Below are positions 16,056 to 26,655 of a DNA stretch of 64,000 nt, one piece after another; positions within the stretch are counted from its first letter, which is position 1, and each line of letters begins with the position of its first letter. A program made the translations under genes and the position numbers. The stretch is from Pseudomonas knackmussii B13 (GTDB lineage Bacteria > Pseudomonadota > Gammaproteobacteria > Pseudomonadales > Pseudomonadaceae): the NCBI RefSeq assembly GCF_000689415.1, contig NZ_HG322950.1, positions 3,045,501-3,109,500 on the forward strand. The letters run 5' to 3'. The notes under the pieces were generated by a model that ran no database searches, was not told the DNA's origin, and saw only the letters and a list, made by a program, of their open reading frames with translations.

Positions 16056-17004
16056 CCTCGGCGCCCTGCAGCGCTACAGCCTCAACGGCCCGACCATGGG
16101 CAGCCGCTACAGCGCGGTATTCCATGCCGCGCAGGGGTTCGACACGGTGCCGCTGGCCCAGGCGCTGTACGAGGCGGTCGACGACGTCGACTGGCAGATG
16201 TCCAGCTGGCGAACGGATTCCGACCTGATGCGCTTCAACGCCCTGCCGCCCGGCGAATGGATGACCCTGCCTGCCAACCTGGTCTGGGTGCTGCAAACCG
16301 CGGTGCAGGTGGGTGCGGAGTCCGGTGGCGCCTTCGATATCGCCGTGGCCGACCTGGTGCAGGCCTGGGGCTTCGGGCCAGGCCGCAAACCGGCTGACTG
16401 CTTCAGCCGCGAGGCTCTGGAAAGGCAAGCGCGCGTCAGCGCTTCAGCCGCGCTGGAGTTCGACTTCGATGCTGGGCGGGTACGCAAACGCCAGCCGGTG
16501 CGCCTCGACCTGGGCGGGATCGCCAAGGGCTTCGGCGTCGACCAGTTGGCCCGCGCACTGGAGCGCCATGGCATCCACGACTACCTGGTGAGCATTGACG
16601 GCGAACTGCGCGCCGCCGGCAGCAAGCCCGACGGCAGCCCCTGGACGGTCGCCATCGAGAAACCCGAAGCCGGCGTACGCGAAGCCTTCTCGGTACTGGA
16701 ACTGGGCGAAGGCGCCCTGGCGACTTCCGGCGACTACCGCCACTTCCACGACCTGGAAGGCCATCGCGTCGCCCACACCATGGACCCGCGCCGCGCTGTG
16801 CCGCTGGACAACCCATTGGCCTCGGTCTCGGTGCTGGCGCCCAGCTGCATGCTGGCCGACGCCTGGGCCACGGCCCTGCTGGTGCTCGGCCCCGAAGCCG
16901 GCCCGGCGCTGGCCTGCGAGCGCGGCATGAGCGCCCTCTTCCTGCTGCGCGACGGCGACGCCATCCGCCAGCTGTGGATTCTCGAAGGCCGGGTGCAGGA
17001 CTGA
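16039..17004 (+). CDS. apbE: FAD:protein FMN transferase (ApbE)
   Basis: 321 aa, GTG start at 16039 inside the end of the previous gene, after GGAGG in that gene. It is ApbE-like throughout: LNGPTMGSRYSAVFH at the N-terminus, DVDWQMSSWRTDSDLMRFN, GGAFDIAVADLVQAWGFG, LDLGGIAKGFGVDQLA, SIDGELRAAGSKP, GALATSGDYRHF, HTMDPRRAVPLDN and a C-terminal ADAWATALLVLG with the Mg-binding Asp. It transfers FMN from FAD to Ser/Thr of target proteins; the target here is probably DUF2271 Ser90. Oddly, it has no signal peptide or lipobox, while most ApbE proteins are periplasmic lipoproteins, and no in-frame upstream start would add one. Confidence 0.88.
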   Translation: MKTCSDLGALQRYSLNGPTMGSRYSAVFHAAQGFDTVPLAQALYEAVDDVDWQMSSWRTDSDLMRFNALPPGEWMTLPANLVWVLQTAVQVGAESGGAFDIAVADLVQAWGFGPGRKPADCFSREALERQARVSASAALEFDFDAGRVRKRQPVRLDLGGIAKGFGVDQLARALERHGIHDYLVSIDGELRAAGSKPDGSPWTVAIEKPEAGVREAFSVLELGEGALATSGDYRHFHDLEGHRVAHTMDPRRAVPLDNPLASVSVLAPSCMLADAWATALLVLGPEAGPALACERGMSALFLLRDGDAIRQLWILEGRVQD

Positions 17005-17007
17005 GGT

Positions 17008-17883
17008 TCAGGCCACCTGCGCGCTCGCCTGCGGTTCCAGCAGGCTGATGAAGGCCCGCAGCGCCGGGGTATCGGTGCCGCGCCGCCAGAACAGCCAAGT
17101 GGTGGCCTCGGCGTGCTTGGGCGCCAGGTGGTGGATGGTCACGTTGCGCCCGCCGGCCAGGCTGTCGAACATCGCTTTCGGAATGATCGCCACGCCACCG
17201 CCGGCTGCGATGCAGGCGAGCATGCCGTGGTAGGACTCCATCTCCATGATCTTGCCCGGCACCACGCGGTCTTCTGCGAACCAGCCTTCCAGGCGCTTGC
17301 GGTAGGAGCAGGTGTCGCGGAAGGCGAAGACCGTCTCCCCCGCCACGTCGCGCGCATCGCGCACCGGCGCATGGCCCTGCACGCTCATCAGCACCAGCTC
17401 TTCCTGGAACACCGGGCGGCCGTCCAGCTGCGGGTGGTTGGCCGGGCCGTCGGCGAAGGCGGCGATGAAGCGCCCGGAAAGCACGCCGTCGATCATCTCG
17501 CCGGAGGGGCCGGTGGAGAGGTCCAGCTGCACCTTGGGGAAACGCTGGTGGTAGCGCGCCAGCAGCTCGGGGATGCGCACCGCGGCGGTGCTCTCCATGG
17601 AGCCCAGGGCGAAGCTGCCGTGAGGTTCCGCCCCGCTGGCCACCTGACGCGCTTCTTCGACCAGATCGAGGATGCGCTCGGCGTAATCGAGGAAACTCCG
17701 ACCAGTGGGCGACAGGCGCAGGCGCGACTTCTCGCGGATGAACAGCTCGGCGCCCAGCTCGCTTTCCAGCTGCTTGATGCGCGTGGTCAGGTTCGACGGC
17801 ACGCGGTGTAGACGGTTCGCCGCGGCGGTGATGCTGCCGTCCTGGGCGACGGCGCGGAAGAACTCGAGCTGGGTCAGGTCCAC
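17008..17883 (-). CDS. LysR-family regulator, PtrR (YneJ)-like
   Basis: 291 aa from a GTG at 17881-17883, preceded by GGAGAGAA and giving the usual family start VDLTQLEFFRAVAQDGSITAAA. An ATG at 17922 would add 13 residues and run through the operator region. The winged helix is at residues 1-60 (NRLHRVPSNLTTRIKQLE), and the substrate domain from about 90. It resembles E. coli PtrR/YneJ closely (LGSMESTAAVRIPELL, STGPSGEM.DGVLSG, MESYHGMLACIAAGGGVA). PtrR controls the neighbouring sad/yneI gene in E. coli; the same divergent arrangement is seen here. Confidence 0.87.
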   Translation of the reverse strand: MDLTQLEFFRAVAQDGSITAAANRLHRVPSNLTTRIKQLESELGAELFIREKSRLRLSPTGRSFLDYAERILDLVEEARQVASGAEPHGSFALGSMESTAAVRIPELLARYHQRFPKVQLDLSTGPSGEMIDGVLSGRFIAAFADGPANHPQLDGRPVFQEELVLMSVQGHAPVRDARDVAGETVFAFRDTCSYRKRLEGWFAEDRVVPGKIMEMESYHGMLACIAAGGGVAIIPKAMFDSLAGGRNVTIHHLAPKHAEATTWLFWRRGTDTPALRAFISLLEPQASAQVA

Positions 17884-17902
17884 ATTTCTCTCCGGAAGAA
17901 CG

Positions 17903-17932
17903 ATTCTTTCAGAATTATTCATTTGTCATGAA
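17903..17932. promoter_or_regulatory. Two palindromes between ptrR-like and sad genes
   Basis: ATTCT-ttc-AGAAT at 17903-17915 and TTCAT-ttgtc-ATGAA at 17918-17932, both upstream of the GTG start chosen for the regulator. They are good candidates for the LysR-type recognition and activation sites. Confidence 0.5.
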
Positions 17933-18040
17933 CGATACGCCACCTTACTTTCTTCCCCATGCCGGCGCCAGGGGCGCTGGCCGAATCACCGTCGCCGCCG
18001 ACACACGGCGGCCACCTCACCTGCTGACAAGGAACATCCG

Positions 18041-19426
18041 ATGAACCAGATCGCCGCGATCCCGGCTGCCATCTCGCGCAGCCCCGCCACCGGCCAGGAA
18101 CTGGCCCGCTACCCCTTCCAGGACGCCGACCAGCTGGAAGCCGTGCTGGCTTCCACCGACAGTGCCTTCCGCCAGTGGAGCAAGACCTCGGTAGCCGAGC
18201 GCGTCGCCGTGCTGCGCAAGATGGCCGAAGTGCTGCGCGCCAACGTCGAGCCGATGGCCCGCATGGAAGCCCAGGAAATGGGCATGCCGGTCACCCAGGC
18301 CCGCGGCGAGATCAACAAGTGCGCCAACCTCTGCGACTGGTACGCCGAGCACGGCCCGGCGATGCTCGAAGACGAGAAGACCAGCATCGAAGGCGCCTGG
18401 ATTTCCTACCTGCCGCTGGGCCCGGTCCTGGCCGTGATGCCGTGGAACTTCCCGACCTGGCAGGTCATGCGTGGCGCGGTGAGCATCATCCTCGGCGGCA
18501 ACACCTACGTGCTCAAGCACGCGCCGAACGTCATGGGCTGCGCCTACCAGCTGCAGCAAGCCTGGCTGGACGCCGGCCTGCCGGAAGGCGTGTTCGCCGT
18601 GCTGAACGTCGAGCCGCCGCTGGTCTCCAAGGCCATCGCCGATGACCGCATCGCCTCCATCGCCGTGACCGGCAGCGTGGGCGCGGGCGCCGCCATCGCC
18701 TCCCAGGCCGGTGCCGCGCTGAAGAAGTGCGTACTGGAGCTGGGCGGTTCCGACCCCTTCATCGTGCTTGCCGATGCCGACCTCGACGCTGCCGTGAAAG
18801 CCGCCGTCACCAGCCGTTTCGGCAACTGCGGCCAGGTATGCATCGCCGCCAAGCGCATGATCCTGGAAGAATCCATCGCCCCGGCCTTCACCGAGAAGCT
18901 GCTGGCCGCGGTCAAGGCCCTGAAGATCGGCGACCCGCTGGCGGACGACACCTTCGTCGGCCCGATGGCCCGCTTCGACCTGCGTGACGAACTGCACGGC
19001 CAGGTGCAACAGGCCATCGCCGACGGCGCCACCCTGCTGCTGGGCGGCCACAAGATCGAAGGCGAAGGCAACTACTACGCGCCGACCGTGCTGGCCGACG
19101 TGAAGCCGGGCAACACCGCCTTCGCCAAGGAAATCTTCGGCCCGGTGGCCTCGCTGATCGTCGCCCGCGACGCCGAGCATGCCGTCGAGCTGGCCAACGA
19201 CAGCGAGTTCGGCCTGTCCAGCGCGCTCTGGACCGCCGACAAGGAAAAAGCCCAGCAGATCGCCCGTCGCCTGGTCACCGGTGGCGTGTTCATCAACGGC
19301 TTCTCCGCTTCCGACCCGCGCGTACCGATCGGCGGCGTGAAGAAGAGCGGTTTCGGCCGCGAGCTGTCGCACTTCGGCCTGCGCGAGTTCCTCAACCCGC
19401 AGACCGTTTGGGTCGACCGCAAGTAA
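18041..19426 (+). CDS. sad: Succinate-semialdehyde dehydrogenase, Sad (YneI) type
   Basis: 461 aa; ATG 18041 after AAGGAA. The aldehyde dehydrogenase fold is complete: the catalytic Cys in NCGQVCIAAKR (about residue 268), Glu in VLELGGSDPF (about 234), the NAD-binding MPWNFPTWQVMRG and TGSVGAGAAI. Segments such as NLCDWYAEHGPAML, LKHAPNVMGCA and GRELSHFGLREF match E. coli Sad closely, so it most likely oxidises succinate semialdehyde (from GABA or putrescine-type substrates) to succinate using NAD. It is divergent from the PtrR-like regulator, which supports the assignment. A terminator follows at 19481. Confidence 0.88.
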   Translation: MNQIAAIPAAISRSPATGQELARYPFQDADQLEAVLASTDSAFRQWSKTSVAERVAVLRKMAEVLRANVEPMARMEAQEMGMPVTQARGEINKCANLCDWYAEHGPAMLEDEKTSIEGAWISYLPLGPVLAVMPWNFPTWQVMRGAVSIILGGNTYVLKHAPNVMGCAYQLQQAWLDAGLPEGVFAVLNVEPPLVSKAIADDRIASIAVTGSVGAGAAIASQAGAALKKCVLELGGSDPFIVLADADLDAAVKAAVTSRFGNCGQVCIAAKRMILEESIAPAFTEKLLAAVKALKIGDPLADDTFVGPMARFDLRDELHGQVQQAIADGATLLLGGHKIEGEGNYYAPTVLADVKPGNTAFAKEIFGPVASLIVARDAEHAVELANDSEFGLSSALWTADKEKAQQIARRLVTGGVFINGFSASDPRVPIGGVKKSGFGRELSHFGLREFLNPQTVWVDRK

Positions 19427-19480
19427 GGCTTATCCTCAGCCTTCGTCCTACGCCGCTCTCCTCGGCGCGGACGCAGTCCG

Positions 19481-19504
19481 CCCCGGCACTTCGCCGGGGC
19501 GTTT
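19481..19504 (+). terminator. Intrinsic terminator after sad
   Basis: CCCCGGC-acttc-GCCGGGG (19481-19499) followed by a short T run (gtttcccc). Confidence 0.7.
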
Positions 19505-19521
19505 CCCCTTAAGGAGGTCCC

Positions 19522-20226
19522 ATGATCGAGCTGTACTACTGGCCCACCCCCAACGGCCACAAGATCACCCTGTTCCTCGAAGAGTCCGGCATCGACTACC
19601 GCATCCACCCCGTGGATATCAGCGCCGGCGACCAGTTCAAGCCCGAATTCCTCGCCTTCTCGCCGAACAACCGCATGCCGGCGATCATCGACACCGCGCC
19701 CGCCGACGGCGGCGAACCGATCACGGTGTTCGAGTCCGGCGCCATCCTCGTCTACCTCGCCGAGAAGACCGGGCAGTTCCTGCCCAGCGACGTGCGCGGC
19801 CGCAAGACGGTGCTGGAATGGCTGTTCTGGCAGGTCGGCGGGCTCGGCCCGATGGCCGGGCAAAACCACCACTTCGCCCAGTACGCCCCGGAAAAACTCC
19901 CCTACGCCATCGACCGCTACGTGCGCGAGACCAACCGCCTGTACGGCGTGCTCGACCATCGCCTGGCGAAAGTCCCCTTCCTCGGCGGCGAGCACTACAG
20001 CATCGCCGACATGGCCAGCTACCCCTGGGTGGTGCCGTGGAAACGCCAGCTGCAGAACATCGAGGAATTCCCCCACCTCAAGCGCTGGTTCGATCACATA
20101 GCCGAGCGCCCGGCGACCATTCGCGCCTATGAGAAAGCCCAGCCCTACTCGTCGCGCCCAGCCGTTACAGAGGAAGGCAAGAAGCTCCTCTTTGGGCAGA
20201 CGGCGGCGAGTTTGGGGAAGGTCTGA
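19522..20226 (+). CDS. Glutathione S-transferase, YfcG/YghU-like
   Basis: 234 aa; ATG 19522 after AAGGAGG. The N-terminal thioredoxin fold shows YWPTPNGHKITLFLEE (residues 6-21), NNRMPAIID with the cis-Pro, and ESGAILVYLAEKTGQF for the glutathione site. The C-terminal helical domain has GGEHYSIADMASYPWVVPW with the conserved N-capping Asp. The TPNG segment is typical of nu-class YfcG/YghU enzymes, which act as disulfide reductases with glutathione. Physiological substrate unknown. It stands alone between the sad terminator and REP elements. Confidence 0.87.
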   Translation: MIELYYWPTPNGHKITLFLEESGIDYRIHPVDISAGDQFKPEFLAFSPNNRMPAIIDTAPADGGEPITVFESGAILVYLAEKTGQFLPSDVRGRKTVLEWLFWQVGGLGPMAGQNHHFAQYAPEKLPYAIDRYVRETNRLYGVLDHRLAKVPFLGGEHYSIADMASYPWVVPWKRQLQNIEEFPHLKRWFDHIAERPATIRAYEKAQPYSSRPAVTEEGKKLLFGQTAASLGKV

Positions 20227-20242
20227 GCGCACCGACCCACCC

Positions 20243-20377
20243 GTAGGGCGCATAACCGCATTCGCGGTTATGCGCCGCCACCCGGCATGAAAACGGCGGA
20301 TAACCCCTTCGGGGTTATTCGCCCTACAGGTTCGGCATTCGTGCCGTGTGGTTCGCGAGCAAGCTCGCCCTACGAAC
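20243..20377. repeat. REP cluster downstream of qhpG and the GST gene
   Basis: GTAGGGCGCATAACCGC...GCGGTTATGCGCC (20243-20277), an opposed copy GGCGGATAACCCC...TTATTCGCCCTAC (20295-20327), then a GTTCGCGAGCAAGCTCGCCCTACG unit to about 20377. It lies between two convergent genes, where REPs are usual. Confidence 0.8.
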
Positions 20378-21680
20378 CTTGCCCCGGCCGATAGCCCTGC
20401 GCCAACAGCCACCCCTGGAACACCCGCCGCTGCTCTGGCGGCAACGCGGCCAGCACCTGCGCTTCCGGCTCGCTCTGCAGGCGCCGTAACCACGGCGCCA
20501 GCTCCAGCCCTTGCAGATGCCAGATGCCCAGCGGCTGGTCGGGGCTGACCACCACCTCCGCCTCATCGACGAAGCCGTCGCGCAACACCGGCGCGCGCTC
20601 GATGCTCAAGGCGGAAAAATCCGCGGGCAGATGGCTGGGCACCGCGTCCGGCCAACCCCGCCGCGCCTGCCAGAACGGCTGCTCGGGCCATTGCTGCTCG
20701 TCGGCGTAGAAATCCCGGCCTACACGGGCGAAGCGCAGGAACAACTGCTCGACCCGGCGCTGATGGAAACGCCGCGCCAGCTCCGCGCGCTCCGGCTTTT
20801 GCAGCAGCGTGTTGATCACCGCAGGCGCCTGCAATGCCGAGGACAGCGACTGGAAAACGCCATTGCCGGACAGCGGATCAACCGCCATGGCCGCATCGCC
20901 CACGCGAATCCAGTTGTCGCCGCAGGCCCCCAGGCTGAGGATCGCCGTGCTGCTGCGGGCGTGCAGTTCCAGGTCGCGCTCCTCGGCAGTGCCGAAGAAT
21001 TCGCGTACCAGCGCCGAAGCCGCGCGCCGTTCGCGGCAGTACGCCGGCAATTGGTCCTTACCCGGCAATTCGCTGCTGGCCACGTCCAGGGTCAGCTGCC
21101 AGTAACAGCGTCCATCGGCCAGCCGCGCCATCCAGGCCCAGCCATCGGGCAGGCTCTCCACTGCACTGGCCACCGGCCCCGGCTCGCCTTGCCAGCGGCT
21201 CAGCAGGCTGAGGGTTTCCGGGCCGCGCCGCGCCTTGCCGCCCTTCTGGTTCAGCGGCGCCTGGCGGCCGCGCGCTTCGACAAGGAAGCTGGCGTCCAGT
21301 TCGCGGCCGCTTTCGAGGCGAACGGAGTGCCCTTCGATGCCCAGCACGCGGTCCTCGATGACCTCGACACCGGCCACGCGCAGGTCCTCGCGCAAGCCCT
21401 GGTCGAACAGCGGGCGGTCCAGCAGGAATTCGACGTTCTGCGCGCTTTCCTGGCCGTTCCAGCGAACTCGCCTTTGCGAAGGCGGCGCGGCGCAGTCCAG
21501 CGCATGGTTCAAGCCAGCGTGCTGCAGCCCTTCGAGTACCCGCTGCGAAACCCCTTCGACGGCAGCGAAGCGGCGCCACTCGCTGACGACGGTGACGGCG
21601 TAGCCGAGGCGGCGCAGGCCGATGGCGGTCGCTGTGCCGGCGGGGCCGGCGCCGAGGATGAGGACGTGCGGTCCGCTCAC
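20370..21680 (-). CDS. qhpG: Flavin-dependent monooxygenase of CTQ cofactor maturation (QhpG)
   Basis: 436 aa. The N-terminal Rossmann motif HVLILGAGPAGTATAIGLRRLGY binds FAD, and the second FAD motif WIRVGDAAMAVDPLSGNG is at about residues 275-292. The overall pattern is that of tryptophan-halogenase-like monooxygenases. The adjacent subtilisin-like protease and ABC exporter identify it as QhpG, which hydroxylates the Trp that becomes cysteine tryptophylquinone in quinohemoprotein amine dehydrogenase (known from Paracoccus and P. putida). Its ATG overlaps the qhpE stop (ATGA). Without that context it would only be called FAD-dependent oxidoreductase. The structural genes qhpADCB are absent nearby. 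Confidence 0.8.
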   Translation of the reverse strand: MSGPHVLILGAGPAGTATAIGLRRLGYAVTVVSEWRRFAAVEGVSQRVLEGLQHAGLNHALDCAAPPSQRRVRWNGQESAQNVEFLLDRPLFDQGLREDLRVAGVEVIEDRVLGIEGHSVRLESGRELDASFLVEARGRQAPLNQKGGKARRGPETLSLLSRWQGEPGPVASAVESLPDGWAWMARLADGRCYWQLTLDVASSELPGKDQLPAYCRERRAASALVREFFGTAEERDLELHARSSTAILSLGACGDNWIRVGDAAMAVDPLSGNGVFQSLSSALQAPAVINTLLQKPERAELARRFHQRRVEQLFLRFARVGRDFYADEQQWPEQPFWQARRGWPDAVPSHLPADFSALSIERAPVLRDGFVDEAEVVVSPDQPLGIWHLQGLELAPWLRRLQSEPEAQVLAALPPEQRRVFQGWLLAQGYRPGQGS

Positions 21681-22345
21681 GGCCCGACCTTCCGCTCGAT
21701 GCCCTTGTAGGCCGCGCGTTCGCGCATCAGTCCTAGCAATGCGTCGTTCGACAACCCCGGAAGCTCAGCCAGCAAGGCCGCCAGATGCCCGCAGAATGCC
21801 GCGCAACCCAGACTCGCGCCTGCCTGCCCGCCCACCTTCACGGCAGCACCGAAATCGGCGAACGGGCTATCCAGCCAGGACCATTCACCCTCCGCGCAGC
21901 GGGCATCGCCGGTCACGCGAATCACGCCCGGATAGGCCGCCGGGAATACCGGCTCGCCCCGCGCCGGGCTGGAGGCGCAGACCAGCACGCCCGCGTCCAG
22001 CAGATCGGCCACCGCCTCGCGAAGAATCGGCCGGTCCTGGCGCACGCCCAGGCTGAGGTTGACCAGGCGCACGCCCTGCTCGCCCAGCCAGTGAAGCGCA
22101 GCTGCAATTTGCAGCGGGCTGGTCACGCCGCGTCCGTCGAACACCTGGGCGACGCTGAAGCGAGCTTCTGGAGCGCGCGTCGAAATCGCCTGGATCACCG
22201 CCGAGCCGTGGCCAAGCACATCCGGCGTGAGTGGCAGTTCGTCCAATCCCTCATCGGACAGACGAAAGCAGCGCCCATCCACCACCCGCTCGGTTTGGGA
22301 GTCCGCGTGACCGCTATCGACCACACCCACCCGCAGTTCAGGCAC
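21677..22345 (-). CDS. qhpE: Subtilisin-like protease of QHNDH gamma-subunit maturation (QhpE)
   Basis: 222 aa from a GTG at 22343-22345, preceded by CAGGAGGCGAGG; this start overlaps the qhpF stop by 8 bases. The S8 triad is visible: Asp in LRVGVVDSGH, His in VLGHGSAV, Ser in GGQAGASLGCAAFCG. It is much smaller than secreted subtilases and has no signal peptide, so it works in the cytoplasm, as QhpE does when it removes the leader of the gamma subunit (QhpC) after thioether cross-linking. Coupled on both sides to qhpF and qhpG. Confidence 0.8.
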   Translation of the reverse strand: MPELRVGVVDSGHADSQTERVVDGRCFRLSDEGLDELPLTPDVLGHGSAVIQAISTRAPEARFSVAQVFDGRGVTSPLQIAAALHWLGEQGVRLVNLSLGVRQDRPILREAVADLLDAGVLVCASSPARGEPVFPAAYPGVIRVTGDARCAEGEWSWLDSPFADFGAAVKVGGQAGASLGCAAFCGHLAALLAELPGLSNDALLGLMRERAAYKGIERKVGP

Positions 22346-24070
22346 CCTCGCCTCCTGCAGCGACAGCGTTCGCAACCTGCTCCCGCAGCGTGCCTTCCTG
22401 CAGCTCCAGGCGCAGATCGGCTTCCGCCAGCGTCGAGGGCCGGTGGCTGATGAGGATGCGCGTGCGCCCGGCGAACAGCCGGTCGATGGCGGCGATCACT
22501 TCGCGCTCGGTACTTTCGTCGACCTGCGAGGTGGCTTCGTCGAGCACCAGGATCAGCGGGTCCTGCAGCAGCGCGCGGGCAATGGCGATGCGTTGTTTCT
22601 GCCCGCCGGAAAGTTGCTGGCCGCGCTCGCCCAAGGGGCTGTCGAGCCCTTCCGGCAGGCTGGCGATCAGGCTGTCGAGCTGGGCCAGCGCGGCGACCCG
22701 CTCGATATCCACGCGGGTCACGTGGGGCGCGGCGTAGCTCAGGTTGTCGGCCAGGCTGCCGCGGAACAGCACCAGTTCCTGGCTGACCACGGCGATGCGC
22801 CGGCGCAGCTGCAGCAGGTCGAGTTCGCGCAGGTCCACGCCGTCGAGGAGGATGCGGCCCTGGTCGGGGTCGTAGAAGCGTTGCAGCAGGTCGATCAGGG
22901 TCGATTTGCCGACGCCGGACGGGCCGCTCAGCGCGACTTTCCGTCCCGCCGGAATGACCGCATTGACCTCGCGCAGCACCGGCTGATGGCGCCCGACATG
23001 GCTGAAGCCGAGGTTATCCAGGCGCAGTTCGCCAACGTTGGGCATCGCCTTGGGCTGCGCGGGCGAGGTCACGCCCGGCGCTTCGCCGCGCAGCTCCATC
23101 ACCCGGCCGAGGCTGACGGTCATGCGCTGCAAGGCGACATACAGGCCGAGCAGGCTCTGCACCGGGCCGATGGCCATGCCCAGGTAGGTGGAGAAGGCGA
23201 TCAGCGAGCCCAGCTGCCAACTGCCCTGCACCACCCAGTAACCGCCGACGAGGAAGGCGCAGGCGCGCGACAGGGACATCAGCGTCCCCGGCACGGCCTG
23301 GGTGAAGAATTCGGTGAGCTGCAGGCGCAGCAGCTGGCCCAGGTAGTTCTGCCCCAGCCCTTCCAGGCGTCTGGCTTCGCGGGATTGCTGGCCGGCCGAC
23401 TGGATGAACTTCATGGCCGGCAGGGTCTCGACGAAGAACGACGACATGTCCGCCGAGCGTTCGCGCAGGTTGCGCGCCTCGCGTTCGACCTTGCGGCGCA
23501 TCCAGCGCAGCCAGAGCACGTCGAGCGGGACCAGCACGAGCACCAGCACCGAGAGCTTCCAGGACAGGGTGAGCAGCAGGGCCAGCGAGCCGACCAGGCC
23601 GATCACGCTGGAAACAGCCGAGAACAGCGAGTCCACGGCGAAGCGCTGGATTTCGGCGACGTCACCGTCCAGCCGCGACATCAGATCTCCTATGCGGCGG
23701 CGGGCGAAGAAGGTCGGCGAGAGCGTCTGCAGGTGGCGGTACAGCGCATCGCGCAGGGCGAACAGGATGCGCCCGGACAGCCGCGTGTGCAGGTAGCGGT
23801 TGAGCCCCGAAAGCACCGTGCCGACCAGGCCAACGAGGATCATCGCCCCAGCCAGCAGCGCGAGCATCGGGAAGTCGCGCGCCAGCAGGCCGTCGTCGAT
23901 CACCAGTTTGGTCAGCCAGGGTTGCGCCAGCACCAGCAGCGAGGCGCAGAACGACAGCCCTAGCAGGCCGAGGATGGCCAGGCGCTGCGGTTTGACGAAA
24001 CCGTAGAGCCAGTTCAGTGCCTCGCGCAGTGCCTTGGGATCGTCGTTGTCGATGAAGCGGACGAAGAACA

Positions 24071-24071
<1 letters not shown>
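22338..24071 (-). CDS. qhpF: ABC transporter of QHNDH maturation (QhpF)
   Basis: 577 aa from the ATG at 24069-24071, which overlaps the regulator's stop (TGATG). It is a fused half-transporter: six membrane segments in residues 30-310, then the nucleotide-binding domain with Walker A LSGPSGVGKSTL, signature LSGGQKQRIAIARALL and Walker B LILVLDEATSQVD. There is no C39 peptidase domain. In the qhp system the transporter moves the processed, cross-linked gamma subunit to the periplasm. The name rests on its place between the protease and the sigma54 regulator; sequence alone would give only 'ABC exporter'. Confidence 0.77.
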
Positions 24072-25969
<1,898 letters not shown>

Positions 25970-26154
25970 GCATCGCTCCGGTGGGCCGTGCGCCATGAAG
26001 GGGCACGAAACTCGCAAGCTGGTCAGGGCTGTGTACACCCGCAATCGGTGTCAGTAAAGAGGAAGCACCTTGCGGGAAACGGGGAAGCCTCCTGTGAGGC
26101 AATTCCCGCGCCAGAGCCGCCCGCGCTTCGCTCGTCACCACCTTTCGCAGTCTG

Positions 26155-26191
26155 TTGACAGTGACCGAACGCAGGTTTACGTTAACGTAAA
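26155..26191 (+). promoter_or_regulatory. liu promoter with LiuR operator
   Basis: TTGACA (26155-26160) with a -10 in the region TACGTT (26178-26183). A perfect 16-bp palindrome TTTACGTTAACGTAAA (26176-26191) overlaps the -10, followed by a second half-site AGGTAAAC. This fits autoregulation by the MerR-type LiuR encoded 24 bases downstream. Confidence 0.75.
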
Positions 26192-26215
26192 GGTAAACGA
26201 ACGAGCAAGAGCCCG

Positions 26216-26614
26216 ATGCCGACCACCTACAGCATTTCCGACCTGGCCCGCGAACTGGACGTCACCACACGCGCCATCCGCTTCTACGAGGAGCAAGGCA
26301 TGCTCAGCCCGGAGCGCCGCGGCCAGGAGCGCATCTACAGCCCCAAGGACCTGGTGGCGCTGAAGCTGATCCTGCGCGGCAAGCGCATCGGCTTCTCGCT
26401 GGCCGAGTGCAAGGAGCTGATCGACCTGTACGACCCCAGCAGCGGCAACCGCAAGCAGCTGGAAACCTTCATGGGCAAGATCGCCGCCCGGCGAGCCCAG
26501 CTTGAGCAGCAGATGCTCGACATCGAGCAGATGAAACTGGAACTGGATACCGCCGAGGAACGCTGCCTGGCCGCCCTCGACGAGACCGAGAAGAAGCAAC
26601 GCGCCTCCGTGTGA
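26216..26614 (+). CDS. liuR: MerR-family regulator LiuR
   Basis: 132 aa; ATG 26216. The N-terminal MerR winged helix (YSISDLARELDVTTRAIRFYEEQGMLSPER) is followed by a long dimerisation coiled coil (about 75-125) with the usual LIDLYDPSSGNRKQLETF. It has no metal-binding cysteines, so it is a metabolite-type MerR. Its place directly upstream of liuA and the palindrome overlapping its own promoter identify LiuR, the repressor of leucine/isovalerate genes in proteobacteria. Confidence 0.9.
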   Translation: MPTTYSISDLARELDVTTRAIRFYEEQGMLSPERRGQERIYSPKDLVALKLILRGKRIGFSLAECKELIDLYDPSSGNRKQLETFMGKIAARRAQLEQQMLDIEQMKLELDTAEERCLAALDETEKKQRASV

Positions 26615-26655
26615 GCGCCCTCCCCCACATTCCAAGTACAAGAAAGGTGCAGACC

